This document shows positions 34,725-43,988 of a stretch of DNA of 62,474 nucleotides, one piece after another (position 1 is the stretch's first letter; every line of letters begins with the position of its first letter). The DNA is taken from the NCBI GenBank assembly GCA_947503655.1, contig CANNEP010000004.1:1-62474 (forward strand), in the 5' to 3' direction. The notes below the pieces were generated by a model that saw only the letters and a program-made list of their open reading frames with translations, was not told where the DNA came from and did no database searches. The position numbers and the translations under genes were made by a program. The DNA comes from an uncultured Microbacterium sp. (GTDB taxonomy: Bacteria > Actinomycetota > Actinomycetes > Actinomycetales > Microbacteriaceae).

Positions 34725-35732
34725 GTGACTTCAGACATCAATTCGCCGTCGAGCACGACGGCCCCCACAGGGCGCGTCTCCATGGCCATGGTCGCCGCCC
34801 GCGCTGGCGTCTCGGGCCAGACCGTTTCGCGCGTCGTCAACGGTAGTCCGCGCGTCGACCCCGAAACCCGTGCGCGCATTGAGAGTGCCATGGCGGAGCT
34901 CGGCTACCGTCCGCACCGCGCGGCACGCGCCCTGCGCACCGGCCGGTCGCAGACGATTGGCCTCGTCCTCACAACGCTCACCACGTTCGGCAACTCCCGC
35001 ATGCTGCAGGCGACCGCCGAGGCCGCGGCCGAACGCGGCTACGCTCTCGTGCTCGTCACGGCTGCGAACGGGGTGGACGCGGCGTTCGCGGCGCTCGCCG
35101 AGCAGGAGGCTGATGGCGCGATCGTGCTCAACGAAGCCTCCGCCCAGGTCGCGGCCAACGCACTCCCCCACGGCCTGCGGCTCGTCATCGTCGATGCCCC
35201 GCACACGGTGGGTCTCACTGTGGTTCACAGCGATCATGCCGGCGGCGCTTTTGCTGCCACGACCCACCTCCTCAAGCGCGGCTACGCATCGGTTCATCAC
35301 CTCGCTGGCCCCGCCGATTCGTTTGCTGCCATCGAGCGCGAGCGGGGCTGGCGCAAGGCGCTGACTGCGGCAGACGTCGAGGTTCCGGAACCAGTGCGCG
35401 GCGACTGGAGCGCTGAATCTGGATATGAGTCGGGTACGGCCCTGAGTGCAGCTCCGGCCGTCTTCTGCGCGAACGACCAAATGGCGCTGGGGTTGTTGCG
35501 TGCTTTCGCCGAACAACGCCGTGGCGTGCCCGCCGACGTCGGTGTGATCGGCTTCGATGATGTTCCGGACGCCACCAACTACCAGCCGCCCCTCACCACG
35601 ATTCGGCAAGATTTCGCTGCCCTCGCCCACCGCGCGGTCGACGCACTCATTGCCGACATCGAAGGCACAGAGGCCGCATCAGCCGAAGCTATCGTCGCGA
35701 CAACGCTGATCGAGCGCGAGAGCACGCGCTGA
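34725..35732 (+). CDS. LacI family transcriptional regulator
   Basis: 335 residues from GTG 34725, with GGGAAGGGA five bases upstream. N-terminal DNA-binding part VSMAMVAARAGVSGQTVSRVVNGSPRVDPETRARIESAM near 19-57, then a periplasmic-binding-like effector domain (TIGLVLTTLTTFGNSRM, GAIVLNEAS, CANDQMALGLLRAF, VIGFDDVPDATNYQPPLTTI). The ligand is not evident. It is divergent from galT and its stop is one base from the glycerate kinase ATG, so it may control galactose and glycerate genes. A perfect GGTTCCGGAACC palindrome lies within it at 35381. Confidence 0.9.
   Translation: MTSDINSPSSTTAPTGRVSMAMVAARAGVSGQTVSRVVNGSPRVDPETRARIESAMAELGYRPHRAARALRTGRSQTIGLVLTTLTTFGNSRMLQATAEAAAERGYALVLVTAANGVDAAFAALAEQEADGAIVLNEASAQVAANALPHGLRLVIVDAPHTVGLTVVHSDHAGGAFAATTHLLKRGYASVHHLAGPADSFAAIERERGWRKALTAADVEVPEPVRGDWSAESGYESGTALSAAPAVFCANDQMALGLLRAFAEQRRGVPADVGVIGFDDVPDATNYQPPLTTIRQDFAALAHRAVDALIADIEGTEAASAEAIVATTLIERESTR
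35381..35392. repeat. Full palindrome GGTTCCGGAACC
   Basis: Within the LacI-family gene, encoding VPEP; followed by A. Confidence 0.9.
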
Positions 35733-35733
35733 C

Positions 35734-36822
35734 ATGACGCGCATCGTTCTTGCCCCCGATAGTTTCAAAGGCACCATCACGGCCACCGATGCCGCGATTG
35801 CACTCGCTGCCGGCTGGGCATCCGTCGACCCAGATGCGGAGTTTGTGTACCGACCGATGGCGGATGGTGGCGAGGGAACCGTCGCTGCCTTTGCAGCCGC
35901 GGTTTCTGGTTCCGCTCCCCAGCCGATCACGGTGACCGGTCCTGCGGGCGGCCCTGTCGAGACTTCGTGGCTTCTCTTGCCGGACGGCACGGCGGTGATC
36001 GATCTCGCGTCAACGAGCGGAATTGAACTGCTTGACGAGCTGCTGCCGTGGGACGCGGACACGACCGGGCTCGGGCAGGCCATCGCTGCCGCACTTGATC
36101 ATGGCGCGACGCAGATTGTGGTGGGCATCGGCTCGAGTGCGTCGACGGACGGCGGAACCGGCATGCTGTCGGCACTGGGAGCTCGCTTTCTTGGCGCTGA
36201 CGGTACGCCCGTTGCGCGCGGTGCGCGCGGGCTTGCCGATATCGTTGCCGTCGACCTCTCCGGCATGCGCGCCGTGCCCGATGTTCGTGCGCTGACCGAC
36301 GTCACGAATCCCCTCGTCGGGCCGCGGGGTGCGGCGGCGGTCTTTGGCCCGCAGAAGGGGCTGTCGGCCGAGGAGATTCCGGTCGTCGATGCTGCCCTTG
36401 CGCGATTGGCCGATCTACTGGGCCTCAACCCTTTGACACCCGGCACCGGCGCCGCCGGTGGGGTCGGTGGTGCTTTTGTGGCGTGGGGGGCGACCCTCAC
36501 TCCGGGGGCGACCGCTGTGGCTGATCTGATCGGGTTGCGCGAGGCGATCGCCGACGCCGATGTCGTGATCACCGGCGAGGGGTCGTACGACGGCCAATCG
36601 GGTGATGGCAAGGTTCCGTCCTTCATCGCGGCGCTCGCTCAGGCGCTCGGTGCCGTGCCGATGCTCGCCGCGGGGCGTATCACTGCCGACGCTAACACCA
36701 CGATCTTCACAGAAGCCGTGTCACTCACCGCACTTGCTGGTTCCGCCGATCGTGCGCTTGGCGAGCCCGCCCACTGGCTCCACGAAGCTGGCCAGATGCT
36801 TGCCCGAGCGTTTCGGAGCTGA
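35734..36822 (+). CDS. Glycerate kinase (type I, GlxK/GarK family)
   Basis: 362 residues. Signature segments APDSFKGTITATDAA at 6-20, VVGIGSSASTDGGTGMLSALGA near 129-150, NPLVGPRGAAAVFGPQKG near 190-207 and VITGEGSYDGQSGDGK near 276-291. Phosphorylates glycerate (2- or 3-position) to link glyoxylate, glucarate or hydroxypyruvate metabolism to glycolysis. Co-transcribed with the LacI-family gene just upstream. Confidence 0.93.
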   Translation: MTRIVLAPDSFKGTITATDAAIALAAGWASVDPDAEFVYRPMADGGEGTVAAFAAAVSGSAPQPITVTGPAGGPVETSWLLLPDGTAVIDLASTSGIELLDELLPWDADTTGLGQAIAAALDHGATQIVVGIGSSASTDGGTGMLSALGARFLGADGTPVARGARGLADIVAVDLSGMRAVPDVRALTDVTNPLVGPRGAAAVFGPQKGLSAEEIPVVDAALARLADLLGLNPLTPGTGAAGGVGGAFVAWGATLTPGATAVADLIGLREAIADADVVITGEGSYDGQSGDGKVPSFIAALAQALGAVPMLAAGRITADANTTIFTEAVSLTALAGSADRALGEPAHWLHEAGQMLARAFRS

Positions 36823-36850
36823 ATGCGAGGAGGCGCGCCTCAAATCGTGA

Positions 36851-37735
36851 ATGTCGACGGCAACCGATACTGTCGAAATCGTGTCAATAGTGCGTGATGA
36901 GCGGGTGCGCGCCGCAAGATCCCTTCCGAGTCGCCCCTCACCGAATCGCCGCTGGCGCCCACCCGTGCGACGCCGTCGCCAGCGCACACCGTGGTTTGTG
37001 AAGGCGCTGGTTGTTTTTGCCATCGCCGTGGCGGCGCTCATCGTCACCCGGCTGTTGGTGCCGAGCGATTCGACTCCGCTTGCCGAGCCCACGCCGATGC
37101 CCAGCATCACCGCCCCTGGCACACTCCCCACACCGTCTTCTGACACAATCGCCTCCGGTTCCGTCGCCGACCCGGCCGCCGCGATTGCCGCACTCGACGC
37201 GCTCGCACTGGCCGACGGCAACTCCGCGCCCGACTATGACCGCGACCTGTTTGGGCAACGGTGGGCCGATGTCGACCGCAACGGGTGCGACACCCGTAAC
37301 GACATGTTGGCGCGCGACCTCGCGGATCCCTCGTTTAAACCAGGCACCCGTGACTGCAAGGTGCTGACCGGCACGCTGACTGACCCATATTCCGGCGCAT
37401 CGATTGAGTTCGTAAACGGGCCCGATACGTCACCCCGCGTGCAGATTGACCACATCGTGGCGCTGGCCTGGGCCTGGCGTCAGGGCGCACACGAGTGGTC
37501 ACCCGAGCAACGTGAAACGTTCGCCAACGACCCGCGCAACCTACGGGCATCAGGCGAGGCAACGAACCAGGCCAAGAGCGATTCGGGTCCGTCACGCTGG
37601 CTACCGCCAGCACGCGAGTTGCAGTGCCGCTTCGTCATGGAGTGGGCCTCGGTCGTTGTTGACTACGACCTTTCCATTAACGCCGACGATCGGGATGCCG
37701 CTCAGCACGTGCTCCGCTCGCGCCCGGCCGCCTAA
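36851..37735 (+). CDS. Membrane-anchored HNH/DUF1524 nuclease-like protein
   Basis: 294 residues. A basic N-terminus with many Arg leads into one helix (FVKALVVFAIAVAALIVTRLL near 49-70), then a Pro/Thr-rich linker and an exported C-terminal domain. In that domain the HNH-family DUF1524 motif is evident: DRDLFGQRWADVDRNGCDTRND and VQIDHIVALAWAWRQGA, followed by NLRASGEATNQAKSDSGPSRW. Such proteins are surface or secreted nucleases, in some bacteria linked to nutrient release or DNA handling. The catalytic His in QIDHIVAL is present. Unknown substrate. Confidence 0.85.
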   Translation: MSTATDTVEIVSIVRDERVRAARSLPSRPSPNRRWRPPVRRRRQRTPWFVKALVVFAIAVAALIVTRLLVPSDSTPLAEPTPMPSITAPGTLPTPSSDTIASGSVADPAAAIAALDALALADGNSAPDYDRDLFGQRWADVDRNGCDTRNDMLARDLADPSFKPGTRDCKVLTGTLTDPYSGASIEFVNGPDTSPRVQIDHIVALAWAWRQGAHEWSPEQRETFANDPRNLRASGEATNQAKSDSGPSRWLPPARELQCRFVMEWASVVVDYDLSINADDRDAAQHVLRSRPAA

Positions 37736-37750
37736 CCAGGCCCGAGAACG

Positions 37751-37782
37751 ACGAATGCCCCGCCAATCGGCGGGGCATTCGT
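37751..37782. terminator. Bidirectional terminator between the HNH gene and lysC
   Basis: Inverted repeat, arms 37751-37764 (ACGAATGCCCCGCC) and 37769-37782, loop AATC. Lies between the convergent stops at 37735 and 37791. Confidence 0.82.
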
Positions 37783-37790
37783 GTTGAGTC

Positions 37791-39077
37791 TTAGCGACCG
37801 GTGCCGGCGTGAACGACAGCTTCGGTCTCGGCGTCGAGACCGTAGGCGGTGTGCACGGCCTTCGCGGCGGAGACGATGTCATCGGCGCGCAGCACGACCG
37901 AGATACGAATCTCCGACGTTGAGATCATCTCGATGTTGACGCCCGCGGTGCTCAGCGCTTCGAACAGCGTGGCCGAGACGCCGGAGTGCACGCGCATACC
38001 GGCGCCCACAACCGAGAGCTTGCCGATCTGGTCGTCGTGCACGAGACTCTCGAAGCCAACCTCAGCCTGGTCAGCGGCGAGCGCGCGCAGTGCGACAGCT
38101 GCGTCAGACTTCGGAACCGTGAACGAAATGTCGGTGCGGTTGGTTGCTGCTGCCGACACGTTCTGCACGATCATGTCTACGTTGGCACCCGACTTCGCGA
38201 CGATCTTGAAGATCTCTGCGGCCTTACCCGGAACATCAGGTACACCGGTGACCGTAATCTTGGCCTGGCCGAGATCGGTGGCGACTCCGGCGACGATGGG
38301 CTCTTCCATGTCAGCTCCCTCGATGTAGTGGGGAGGCTTCTGCCCCTCCCCAAGAACGTATGTGCCTTCGTTCGACGAGAACGTCGAACGAGCGTGAATG
38401 AGAACACCGTGGCGACGAGCAAACTCGACGGCACGAATGTAAAGAACCTTGGCGCCGTTGGCGGCGAGCTCGAGCATTTCTTCGCTCGAGACGGTGGCGA
38501 GCTTGCGGGCGTTCGGAACCACGCGCGGGTCGGCGGTGAAAATACCGTCAACGTCGCTATAGATTTCGCAGACGTCTGCGTTGAGCGCGGCGGCAAGCGC
38601 AACGGCCGTCGTGTCAGAACCGCCACGGCCGAGCGTCGTGATGTCGCGGGTATCGCGGTTGAAGCCCTGGAAGCCAGCGACGATGACGATGGCGCCCTCA
38701 TCGAGCGCTTCGCGTACGCGCACCGGGGTGACGTCGACGATGCGGGCCGAACCATGGTGCGAGTCGGTGATCATTCCGGCTTGGCTGCCGGTGAAGGAGC
38801 GCGCTTCGAAGCCCATCGAGTGAATCGTCATGGCGAGCAACGCCATCGAGATGCGCTCACCGCTGGAGAGCAGCATGTCGAGTTCACGCGGTGCCGGAAT
38901 CGGTGCCACTTCGTGCGCGAGCTCGAGAAGCTCGTCGGTGGTGTCACCCATCGCGCTGACGGCAACGACAACATCGTGGCCGGCGCGACGCGTGTCGACA
39001 ATGCGCTTAGCGACTCGCTTAATGCTCTCAGCATCCGCAACGGATGAGCCGCCGTACTTCTGCACGATCAACGCCAC
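37791..39077 (-). CDS. lysC: Aspartate kinase
   Basis: 428 residues from GTG 39077 ([15 protein letters not shown]) with AGGAG seven bases upstream; the open frame to 39104 is not used. Kinase motif QKYGGSSVA at 5-13, [14 protein letters not shown] near 74-87 and [19 protein letters not shown] near 149-167. Two ACT regulatory domains follow ([21 protein letters not shown] near 260 and [22 protein letters not shown] near 345), the site of lysine/threonine feedback. It makes aspartyl phosphate for asd, which is here about 7.5 kb away rather than adjacent. Confidence 0.95.
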   Translation of the reverse strand: MALIVQKYGGSSVADAESIKRVAKRIVDTRRAGHDVVVAVSAMGDTTDELLELAHEVAPIPAPRELDMLLSSGERISMALLAMTIHSMGFEARSFTGSQAGMITDSHHGSARIVDVTPVRVREALDEGAIVIVAGFQGFNRDTRDITTLGRGGSDTTAVALAAALNADVCEIYSDVDGIFTADPRVVPNARKLATVSSEEMLELAANGAKVLYIRAVEFARRHGVLIHARSTFSSNEGTYVLGEGQKPPHYIEGADMEEPIVAGVATDLGQAKITVTGVPDVPGKAAEIFKIVAKSGANVDMIVQNVSAAATNRTDISFTVPKSDAAVALRALAADQAEVGFESLVHDDQIGKLSVVGAGMRVHSGVSATLFEALSTAGVNIEMISTSEIRISVVLRADDIVSAAKAVHTAYGLDAETEAVVHAGTGR

Positions 39078-39190
39078 TATGTCACTCCTGAGTTTGGTGA
39101 GCACTCTGCTCAGTTCTCACCAGTTTACGACCGCGCGCATGCTCGGATTGCCATGTGACGACTCGGAGCAGACGTACCCTCGCGCCGCAA

Positions 39191-40114
39191 CTAGCCCAGC
39201 GGCGTGGGGTCTGGTTCCGGAAGCACGGCTTCTTTCTTCGTGCCGCCCATCGCGGCCAACCAACACCCGAGCAGCACGATCGGCGCGCCGATCAGGAGCT
39301 CAACACCGAGGTGCTCACTGAGAATAATCACGCCGGCGACGAGCGCCACGATCGGGTTTATGTAGGTGAACAGCGGCGCGTTGACGGGGCCGACCTCTTT
39401 GATGAGCGCAAAAAAGAGGATGAACGCTATGGCCGTGCAAATGACACCCAATAGCACCAGGGAGATCGTCGCTTCCGTCGTTGGCACCTCATGCTGCGTC
39501 ATGAAAGCGATCGGGAGATACGCGATGCCGATCATGAGCAACGACAGCGTAATGGAGCCGAGGGATGGCACCTCGTTGAGTTTGCGCGCAACGATGAACG
39601 GCGCGATTGCGTACATCACGGCAACGAGGAGCACCTCGCCGGCAGCAAGTAACCAGTCACCACCACCGGAAACGCCGAGACCAGGAACCAGCACAATGAC
39701 GGCAACACCAATGAACCCGAGCACAAGCCCAGCAACGCGGGTTGGTCTCAACGCGCCGCGCTCGCCACTCAACAGCGCGATGATGGTCGCCCACAGGGGC
39801 ACAGTCGCCACGAGCAACCCGGTGAGACCGGACGGCAGACTCTGTTCAGCGTGACCGAGCAGGAAGAACGGGCCTGCCATTTCGACGAGGCCGAATGCGA
39901 GTACCCATTTCCAGTGCTTGAGGGCGACGCGAAGTGCCCCACTGCGAATCGCGAACGGCAACAGGATGGCCGCTCCGATGAGGGTGCGACCGGCGACAAT
40001 TGCGCCAGGCGAGTAGGAATCGACGGCGATTTTGATCAGGAGGTACGGAATACCCCAGATCGCGGCCATCGCGAAGAAAAGCAGCCACCCACGTTTCGTG
40101 AACGACCGAGACAT
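39191..40114 (-). CDS. DMT superfamily (EamA-type) transporter
   Basis: 307 residues, ten hydrophobic segments in two EamA repeats (SYSPGAIVAGRTLIGAAIL and GVIVLVPGLGVSGGGDWLLAAGE belong to different repeats). Exports or imports small metabolites; substrate unknown. ATG 40114 overlaps the recR stop region by one base, so it is probably translated with recR. Confidence 0.86.
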   Translation of the reverse strand: MSRSFTKRGWLLFFAMAAIWGIPYLLIKIAVDSYSPGAIVAGRTLIGAAILLPFAIRSGALRVALKHWKWVLAFGLVEMAGPFFLLGHAEQSLPSGLTGLLVATVPLWATIIALLSGERGALRPTRVAGLVLGFIGVAVIVLVPGLGVSGGGDWLLAAGEVLLVAVMYAIAPFIVARKLNEVPSLGSITLSLLMIGIAYLPIAFMTQHEVPTTEATISLVLLGVICTAIAFILFFALIKEVGPVNAPLFTYINPIVALVAGVIILSEHLGVELLIGAPIVLLGCWLAAMGGTKKEAVLPEPDPTPLG

Positions 40115-40115
40115 G

Positions 40116-40712
40116 TCAGATCGCTGACCGGCGGCCCTCGAACGCGCGGCCGAGAGTCACCTCATCGGCGTATTCGAGGTCGCCACCAACGGGAAGACCC
40201 GAGGCGAGACGTGTGACCTGAATGTTCATGGAGTTGAGGAGGCGGCTGAGGTACGTCGCCGTCGCTTCACCCTCGAGGTTGGGGTTGGTCGCGAGGATGA
40301 CCTCTTGCACGACGCCGTCGGCCAGACGCCCCATGAGCTCGGTGATGCGCAGGTCATTGGGCCCGCGGTTCGCGATCGGGCTGATGGCACCGCCGAGCAC
40401 GTGGTAGAGCCCCCGGAACTCGCGCGTGCGCTCAATCGCGGCGACATCCTTGGCATCTTCGACGACACAAATGATGGTCTGGTTGCGGCGAGCGTCGCGA
40501 CAAATGGCGCACCGGTCTTGTTCGGAGACGTTTCCGCAGATGTCGCAGAATCGCACGCGGTGACGCACTTCGGCGAGCAGTTCTGCGAGGCGGGACACGT
40601 CAAATGATGGCGTCTGCAGAATGTGGAACGTGATGCGTTGCGCCGACTTCGGGCCGACGCCGGGGAGACGCCCAAACTCGTCAATCAGTTCTTGAACAAT
40701 GCCGTCGTACAT
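40116..40712 (-). CDS. recR: Recombination mediator RecR
   Basis: 198 residues. N-terminal helix-hairpin-helix [15 protein letters not shown], four-Cys zinc finger [18 protein letters not shown] and Toprim domain ([18 protein letters not shown] and [21 protein letters not shown]). Works with RecO (and RecF) to load RecA at gaps. Its ATG shares one base with the dnaX stop, the usual dnaX-recR arrangement. Confidence 0.96.
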   Translation of the reverse strand: MYDGIVQELIDEFGRLPGVGPKSAQRITFHILQTPSFDVSRLAELLAEVRHRVRFCDICGNVSEQDRCAICRDARRNQTIICVVEDAKDVAAIERTREFRGLYHVLGGAISPIANRGPNDLRITELMGRLADGVVQEVILATNPNLEGEATATYLSRLLNSMNIQVTRLASGLPVGGDLEYADEVTLGRAFEGRRSAI

Positions 40713-42862
40713 CAGTTAAACCTCGTCGGTGGGTTGTACGTATCTTCGCGCACAAAGGTCGCGCCGAGAACCTGGCGCACGACTGCTTCGCCATACCGTT
40801 GTGCGCCGCCGGTCATGAGCGGGCGCGAGCGCACGATGGGTGCCGGACCACGCTGTTGAATCGCTTCGTCGTCGTCATCGCCATCCGGGTCATCGGGCTC
40901 AAGCGGCGATTGATCGCCGTCATGGGGCGGGGCGACAGGGCGGGAGAGTGCGTCTTCCGGCTCATCATCGACGGCCAGCGGCGCGGATGCTCCGCCCGGG
41001 ATCGCAACAACGGCCCACTCTGTGACCGGTGCGGCGGGCGCTACCGCTGGGGCGACGCCCCTAGCTGGTGCGGCAACCGGTGTCGACTGGCGTAGTTGCG
41101 ACATCGGCTGCGGCGCCTGCGGGCGGCGCCAACCGTCGTCTGGCGGCAGGGATTCCGGGTCGTACGGGGGTTCGTCGTCGTGCCAGCCGTCAGCCGATGG
41201 AGAAGGCTCCGATGGCGACTCACGCGGCGGGTGCTGTGGCGCGAAGGCGCTCTCGTGCTTGGCAATGTACTTCACCCGCACTCCGAGCACATCGACAATC
41301 ACCTGGCGCAGGTCTTCGCTGACACCGGCGCCGGCCTTCAGCTCCTTGAACTTCGCGAGGTCGGGGTGATTCACGAACGCGAGCGTCAGCACGTCGTTGT
41401 CGAAGTGCATGATGCGCACGTTTGCCACCACCATCCAGGCGTGGCGGCTCTTCGTCTGCAGGTCGTTCAGAATCTGGGGCCAGGCGGCCTCGATCGTGAC
41501 TTGCGTGATCGGGCCTGCCGGAATCGCGGGTGCGACAGTTTCCGCGGCAGGCTCCGGTGTCGGCGCAACAACCGCAACCGGCACGGGTTCCGGTTCTGGC
41601 TCGGGCGCTGGCGTCGGCGCTGGTTCAGGCTCGGGCGTCGGCGCAACAACCGCAACTGCCTCGGGCTCCGGCTTCGGCTCCGCAGCGGGCGCAGCAACCG
41701 GCGTAGCAGCCGGTGCCGCCGCCGGCACAGCGGCGGGCTGCCCCATGGCCGCGCGGTGGCGAGCGTCGGCCGAGAGGACTCGGGCGACCAAAAGCTCAAG
41801 GTGCAAGCGTGGTGAGGTCGCACCCGACATGTCGTCGAGCGCTTTACTCACGACGTCTGCCGTCTGCGACAGTCGGATGGTTCCGTAAGCCATCGCCTGC
41901 TGCGTCATGCGCGCCAATTCATCTTCGGCAATGCCGCGAAGCACGGAACTGGCCTCGGCACCGGTGGCCGAAATGATGATCAGGTCGCGCAGGCGCTCGA
42001 GCAGGTCGTCAACGAAACGACGCGGGTCTTGCCCCGTTTGGATGACACGGTCGACGGCAGAGAAAGCCATCGAGGCATCACCCGTCGAAAACGCATTGAT
42101 GACCTCGTCGAGAAGGGCCGTGTGCGTGTATCCGAGCAGAGCGACAGCGCGCTCGTATTCAACCGTGTTGTTCTCAGAGCCAGCGATCAGCTGGTCGAGC
42201 AGCGACAGCGTGTCACGCGGCGAACCACCACCAGCGCGAACGACGAGCGGCAAGACGCCCGGCTGAACGCTCACGCCCTCCTGCGCACTCAGCTCTTCAA
42301 CGTACGCGAGCATTGCGGCGGGCGGAACGAGGCGAAACGGATAGTGGTGCGTGCGCGAACGGATCGTGCCGAGAACCTTTTCGGGCTCGGTCGTCGCGAA
42401 GATGAACTTGACGTGCGGCGGCGGCTCTTCAACGAGCTTGAGCAGAGCGTTGAAGCCCTGTTGCGTGACCATGTGCGCCTCATCAAGGATGAAGATCTTG
42501 TAGCGGTCTCGGGCCGGAGCAAATACCGCACGCTCACGGAGGTCGCGGGCGTCGTCGACACCGTTGTGGCTGGCCGCGTCAATCTCGACAACGTCGAGCG
42601 AACCGCTGCCGCCGCGCGCGAGTTCAACACAGCTGTCGCACACGCCACATGGGGTGTCAGTCGGCCCCTCTGCGCAGTTCAAGCATCGCGCGAGAATGCG
42701 CGCTGAGGTGGTCTTGCCACAGCCACGCGGACCAGAAAACAGGTAGGCGTGGCCAACCCGGTCAGCCCGCAGGGCAGTCATCAGGGGGTCGGTCACTTGG
42801 GACTGACCGATCATCTCTGCGAACGTCTCAGGACGGTAGCGGCGGTATAGAGCGGTGGTCAC
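40712..42862 (-). CDS. dnaX: DNA polymerase III subunit gamma/tau
   Basis: 716 residues from GTG 42862 ([19 protein letters not shown]); a TTG at 42865 is also possible. P-loop [15 protein letters not shown] near 44-58, zinc Cys cluster [19 protein letters not shown], then [11 protein letters not shown] and [20 protein letters not shown]. Residues about 380-470 are a Pro/Ala/Glu linker with repeated [12 protein letters not shown], then a C-terminal tau domain. Motor of the clamp loader, partner of holB in this window. I see no programmed frameshift signal. Confidence 0.94.
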   Translation of the reverse strand: MTTALYRRYRPETFAEMIGQSQVTDPLMTALRADRVGHAYLFSGPRGCGKTTSARILARCLNCAEGPTDTPCGVCDSCVELARGGSGSLDVVEIDAASHNGVDDARDLRERAVFAPARDRYKIFILDEAHMVTQQGFNALLKLVEEPPPHVKFIFATTEPEKVLGTIRSRTHHYPFRLVPPAAMLAYVEELSAQEGVSVQPGVLPLVVRAGGGSPRDTLSLLDQLIAGSENNTVEYERAVALLGYTHTALLDEVINAFSTGDASMAFSAVDRVIQTGQDPRRFVDDLLERLRDLIIISATGAEASSVLRGIAEDELARMTQQAMAYGTIRLSQTADVVSKALDDMSGATSPRLHLELLVARVLSADARHRAAMGQPAAVPAAAPAATPVAAPAAEPKPEPEAVAVVAPTPEPEPAPTPAPEPEPEPVPVAVVAPTPEPAAETVAPAIPAGPITQVTIEAAWPQILNDLQTKSRHAWMVVANVRIMHFDNDVLTLAFVNHPDLAKFKELKAGAGVSEDLRQVIVDVLGVRVKYIAKHESAFAPQHPPRESPSEPSPSADGWHDDEPPYDPESLPPDDGWRRPQAPQPMSQLRQSTPVAAPARGVAPAVAPAAPVTEWAVVAIPGGASAPLAVDDEPEDALSRPVAPPHDGDQSPLEPDDPDGDDDDEAIQQRGPAPIVRSRPLMTGGAQRYGEAVVRQVLGATFVREDTYNPPTRFN

Positions 42863-42905
42863 CAATCCAGCCTACGGGGTGGCACCGACATCGGTTGCGT
42901 AGGCA

Positions 42906-43988
42906 TCAATTCTTGCCCGTGAGCACATCCGTCGGAACGCCACCGTCGATCAGCACAATGTCATCCGCGGTCAGTCGACCGGTCGGAGTACGGAGGTCCT
43001 TCACAATGTCCCAATGCACGCTCGATTCGTTGACGCCACCGCATTCGGGGTACGCGCGCCCGAGTGCAATGTGCACCGAGCCGAGCACCTTTTCATCGAT
43101 AAAGAGGTCTCCGGTCATCGTCTGGACCGCAGGGTGCGTGCCAATGCCAAGCTCACCGATGCGTTTCGCTCCGGGCGCCTGAATGATCCGTTCAACGAGA
43201 GTCTGACCAGCTGTCGCCTGCACGTTCGTCAGCAGACCGCCAGCGAAGTCGAGGCGCAGATCTTCGATCGTGGCTCCGCCAAAGAAGAACGGACCGGGGA
43301 AGGTAATGAATCCGTCTACGCCGTCATCGAGCGGCGCGGTCGCAATCTCGCCGTCGGGCAAATTGGCTTCTCCGGCAAACGGGACCCACAGTCGCCCGGC
43401 TGTTTCGAGCACGAGATCGGTGTCGGCGTCCTGAATACGCACCGAAGTGGTTTCATTCAATCGTGCGCATAGGGCGCTCCATTGCGCGCCGCGCGTTTCC
43501 CAATCGTCGACGCACCCGGCGATGAACTCGCCGAGGAGCGTTTCAAAGGGAACACCGATCAGCGTCGCCCACTCGGGGGTTGGCACACGCACAATGGTCC
43601 AGCGGGTCTCTTGCCAGCGCGCGGTCGACACAACACCCTTCGCCGATCGCTGCACGGCAAGACGCGCCTCGTCAAAATCACCGGCCACGGGCGGAACCAT
43701 GGCGCGGAAAGCAACGTGAACATCGCTCCACTGCATGGCAGCGATTTCGAGGGGCCCGGGAGTGGCGAGCACGTCATCGTTTGCGAATGCAATCGCGAGG
43801 CGATCAAATTCTTCGTCGACGGCCAATACCTGTGCGTTGCCACCACGGCGGAAGACCTCGGCGACAAGCGCGCGTGCCGGCGGCATGGCGGCCACGTCAG
43901 TCACTGTGATGCTGACTTTGGTTCCTGCTGTGATGTCGCGTGCGTTAGCAATCTGGAGCGCGAGTGCATCCCAATTTCGGTCAGTCAT
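42906..43988 (-). CDS. M29-family (AmpS/T-type) aminopeptidase
   Basis: 360 residues from ATG 43988, with GAGGAACACA upstream; the kinase stop at 43981 lies eight bases inside. Peptidase M29 metal ligands: Glu in LPDGEIATAPLDDGVDG, Glu in IGELGIGTHPAV, His in SVHIALGRAYPECGG and the His/Asp pair in SSVHWDIVKDLR. A two-zinc exopeptidase of the cytosol, clipping N-terminal residues. Its placement as last gene of a sugar-kinase operon is unexpected. Possible role in dipeptide or amide-linked substrate processing. Confidence 0.85.
   Translation of the reverse strand: MTDRNWDALALQIANARDITAGTKVSITVTDVAAMPPARALVAEVFRRGGNAQVLAVDEEFDRLAIAFANDDVLATPGPLEIAAMQWSDVHVAFRAMVPPVAGDFDEARLAVQRSAKGVVSTARWQETRWTIVRVPTPEWATLIGVPFETLLGEFIAGCVDDWETRGAQWSALCARLNETTSVRIQDADTDLVLETAGRLWVPFAGEANLPDGEIATAPLDDGVDGFITFPGPFFFGGATIEDLRLDFAGGLLTNVQATAGQTLVERIIQAPGAKRIGELGIGTHPAVQTMTGDLFIDEKVLGSVHIALGRAYPECGGVNESSVHWDIVKDLRTPTGRLTADDIVLIDGGVPTDVLTGKN

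Noticed and set aside
41450..41760. Pro/Glu/Ala repeat stretch in dnaX as possible recent expansion or frameshift site
   Set aside because: Such linkers are normal in tau of high-GC bacteria; I see no slippery heptamer followed by a stop in the -1 frame plus hairpin.
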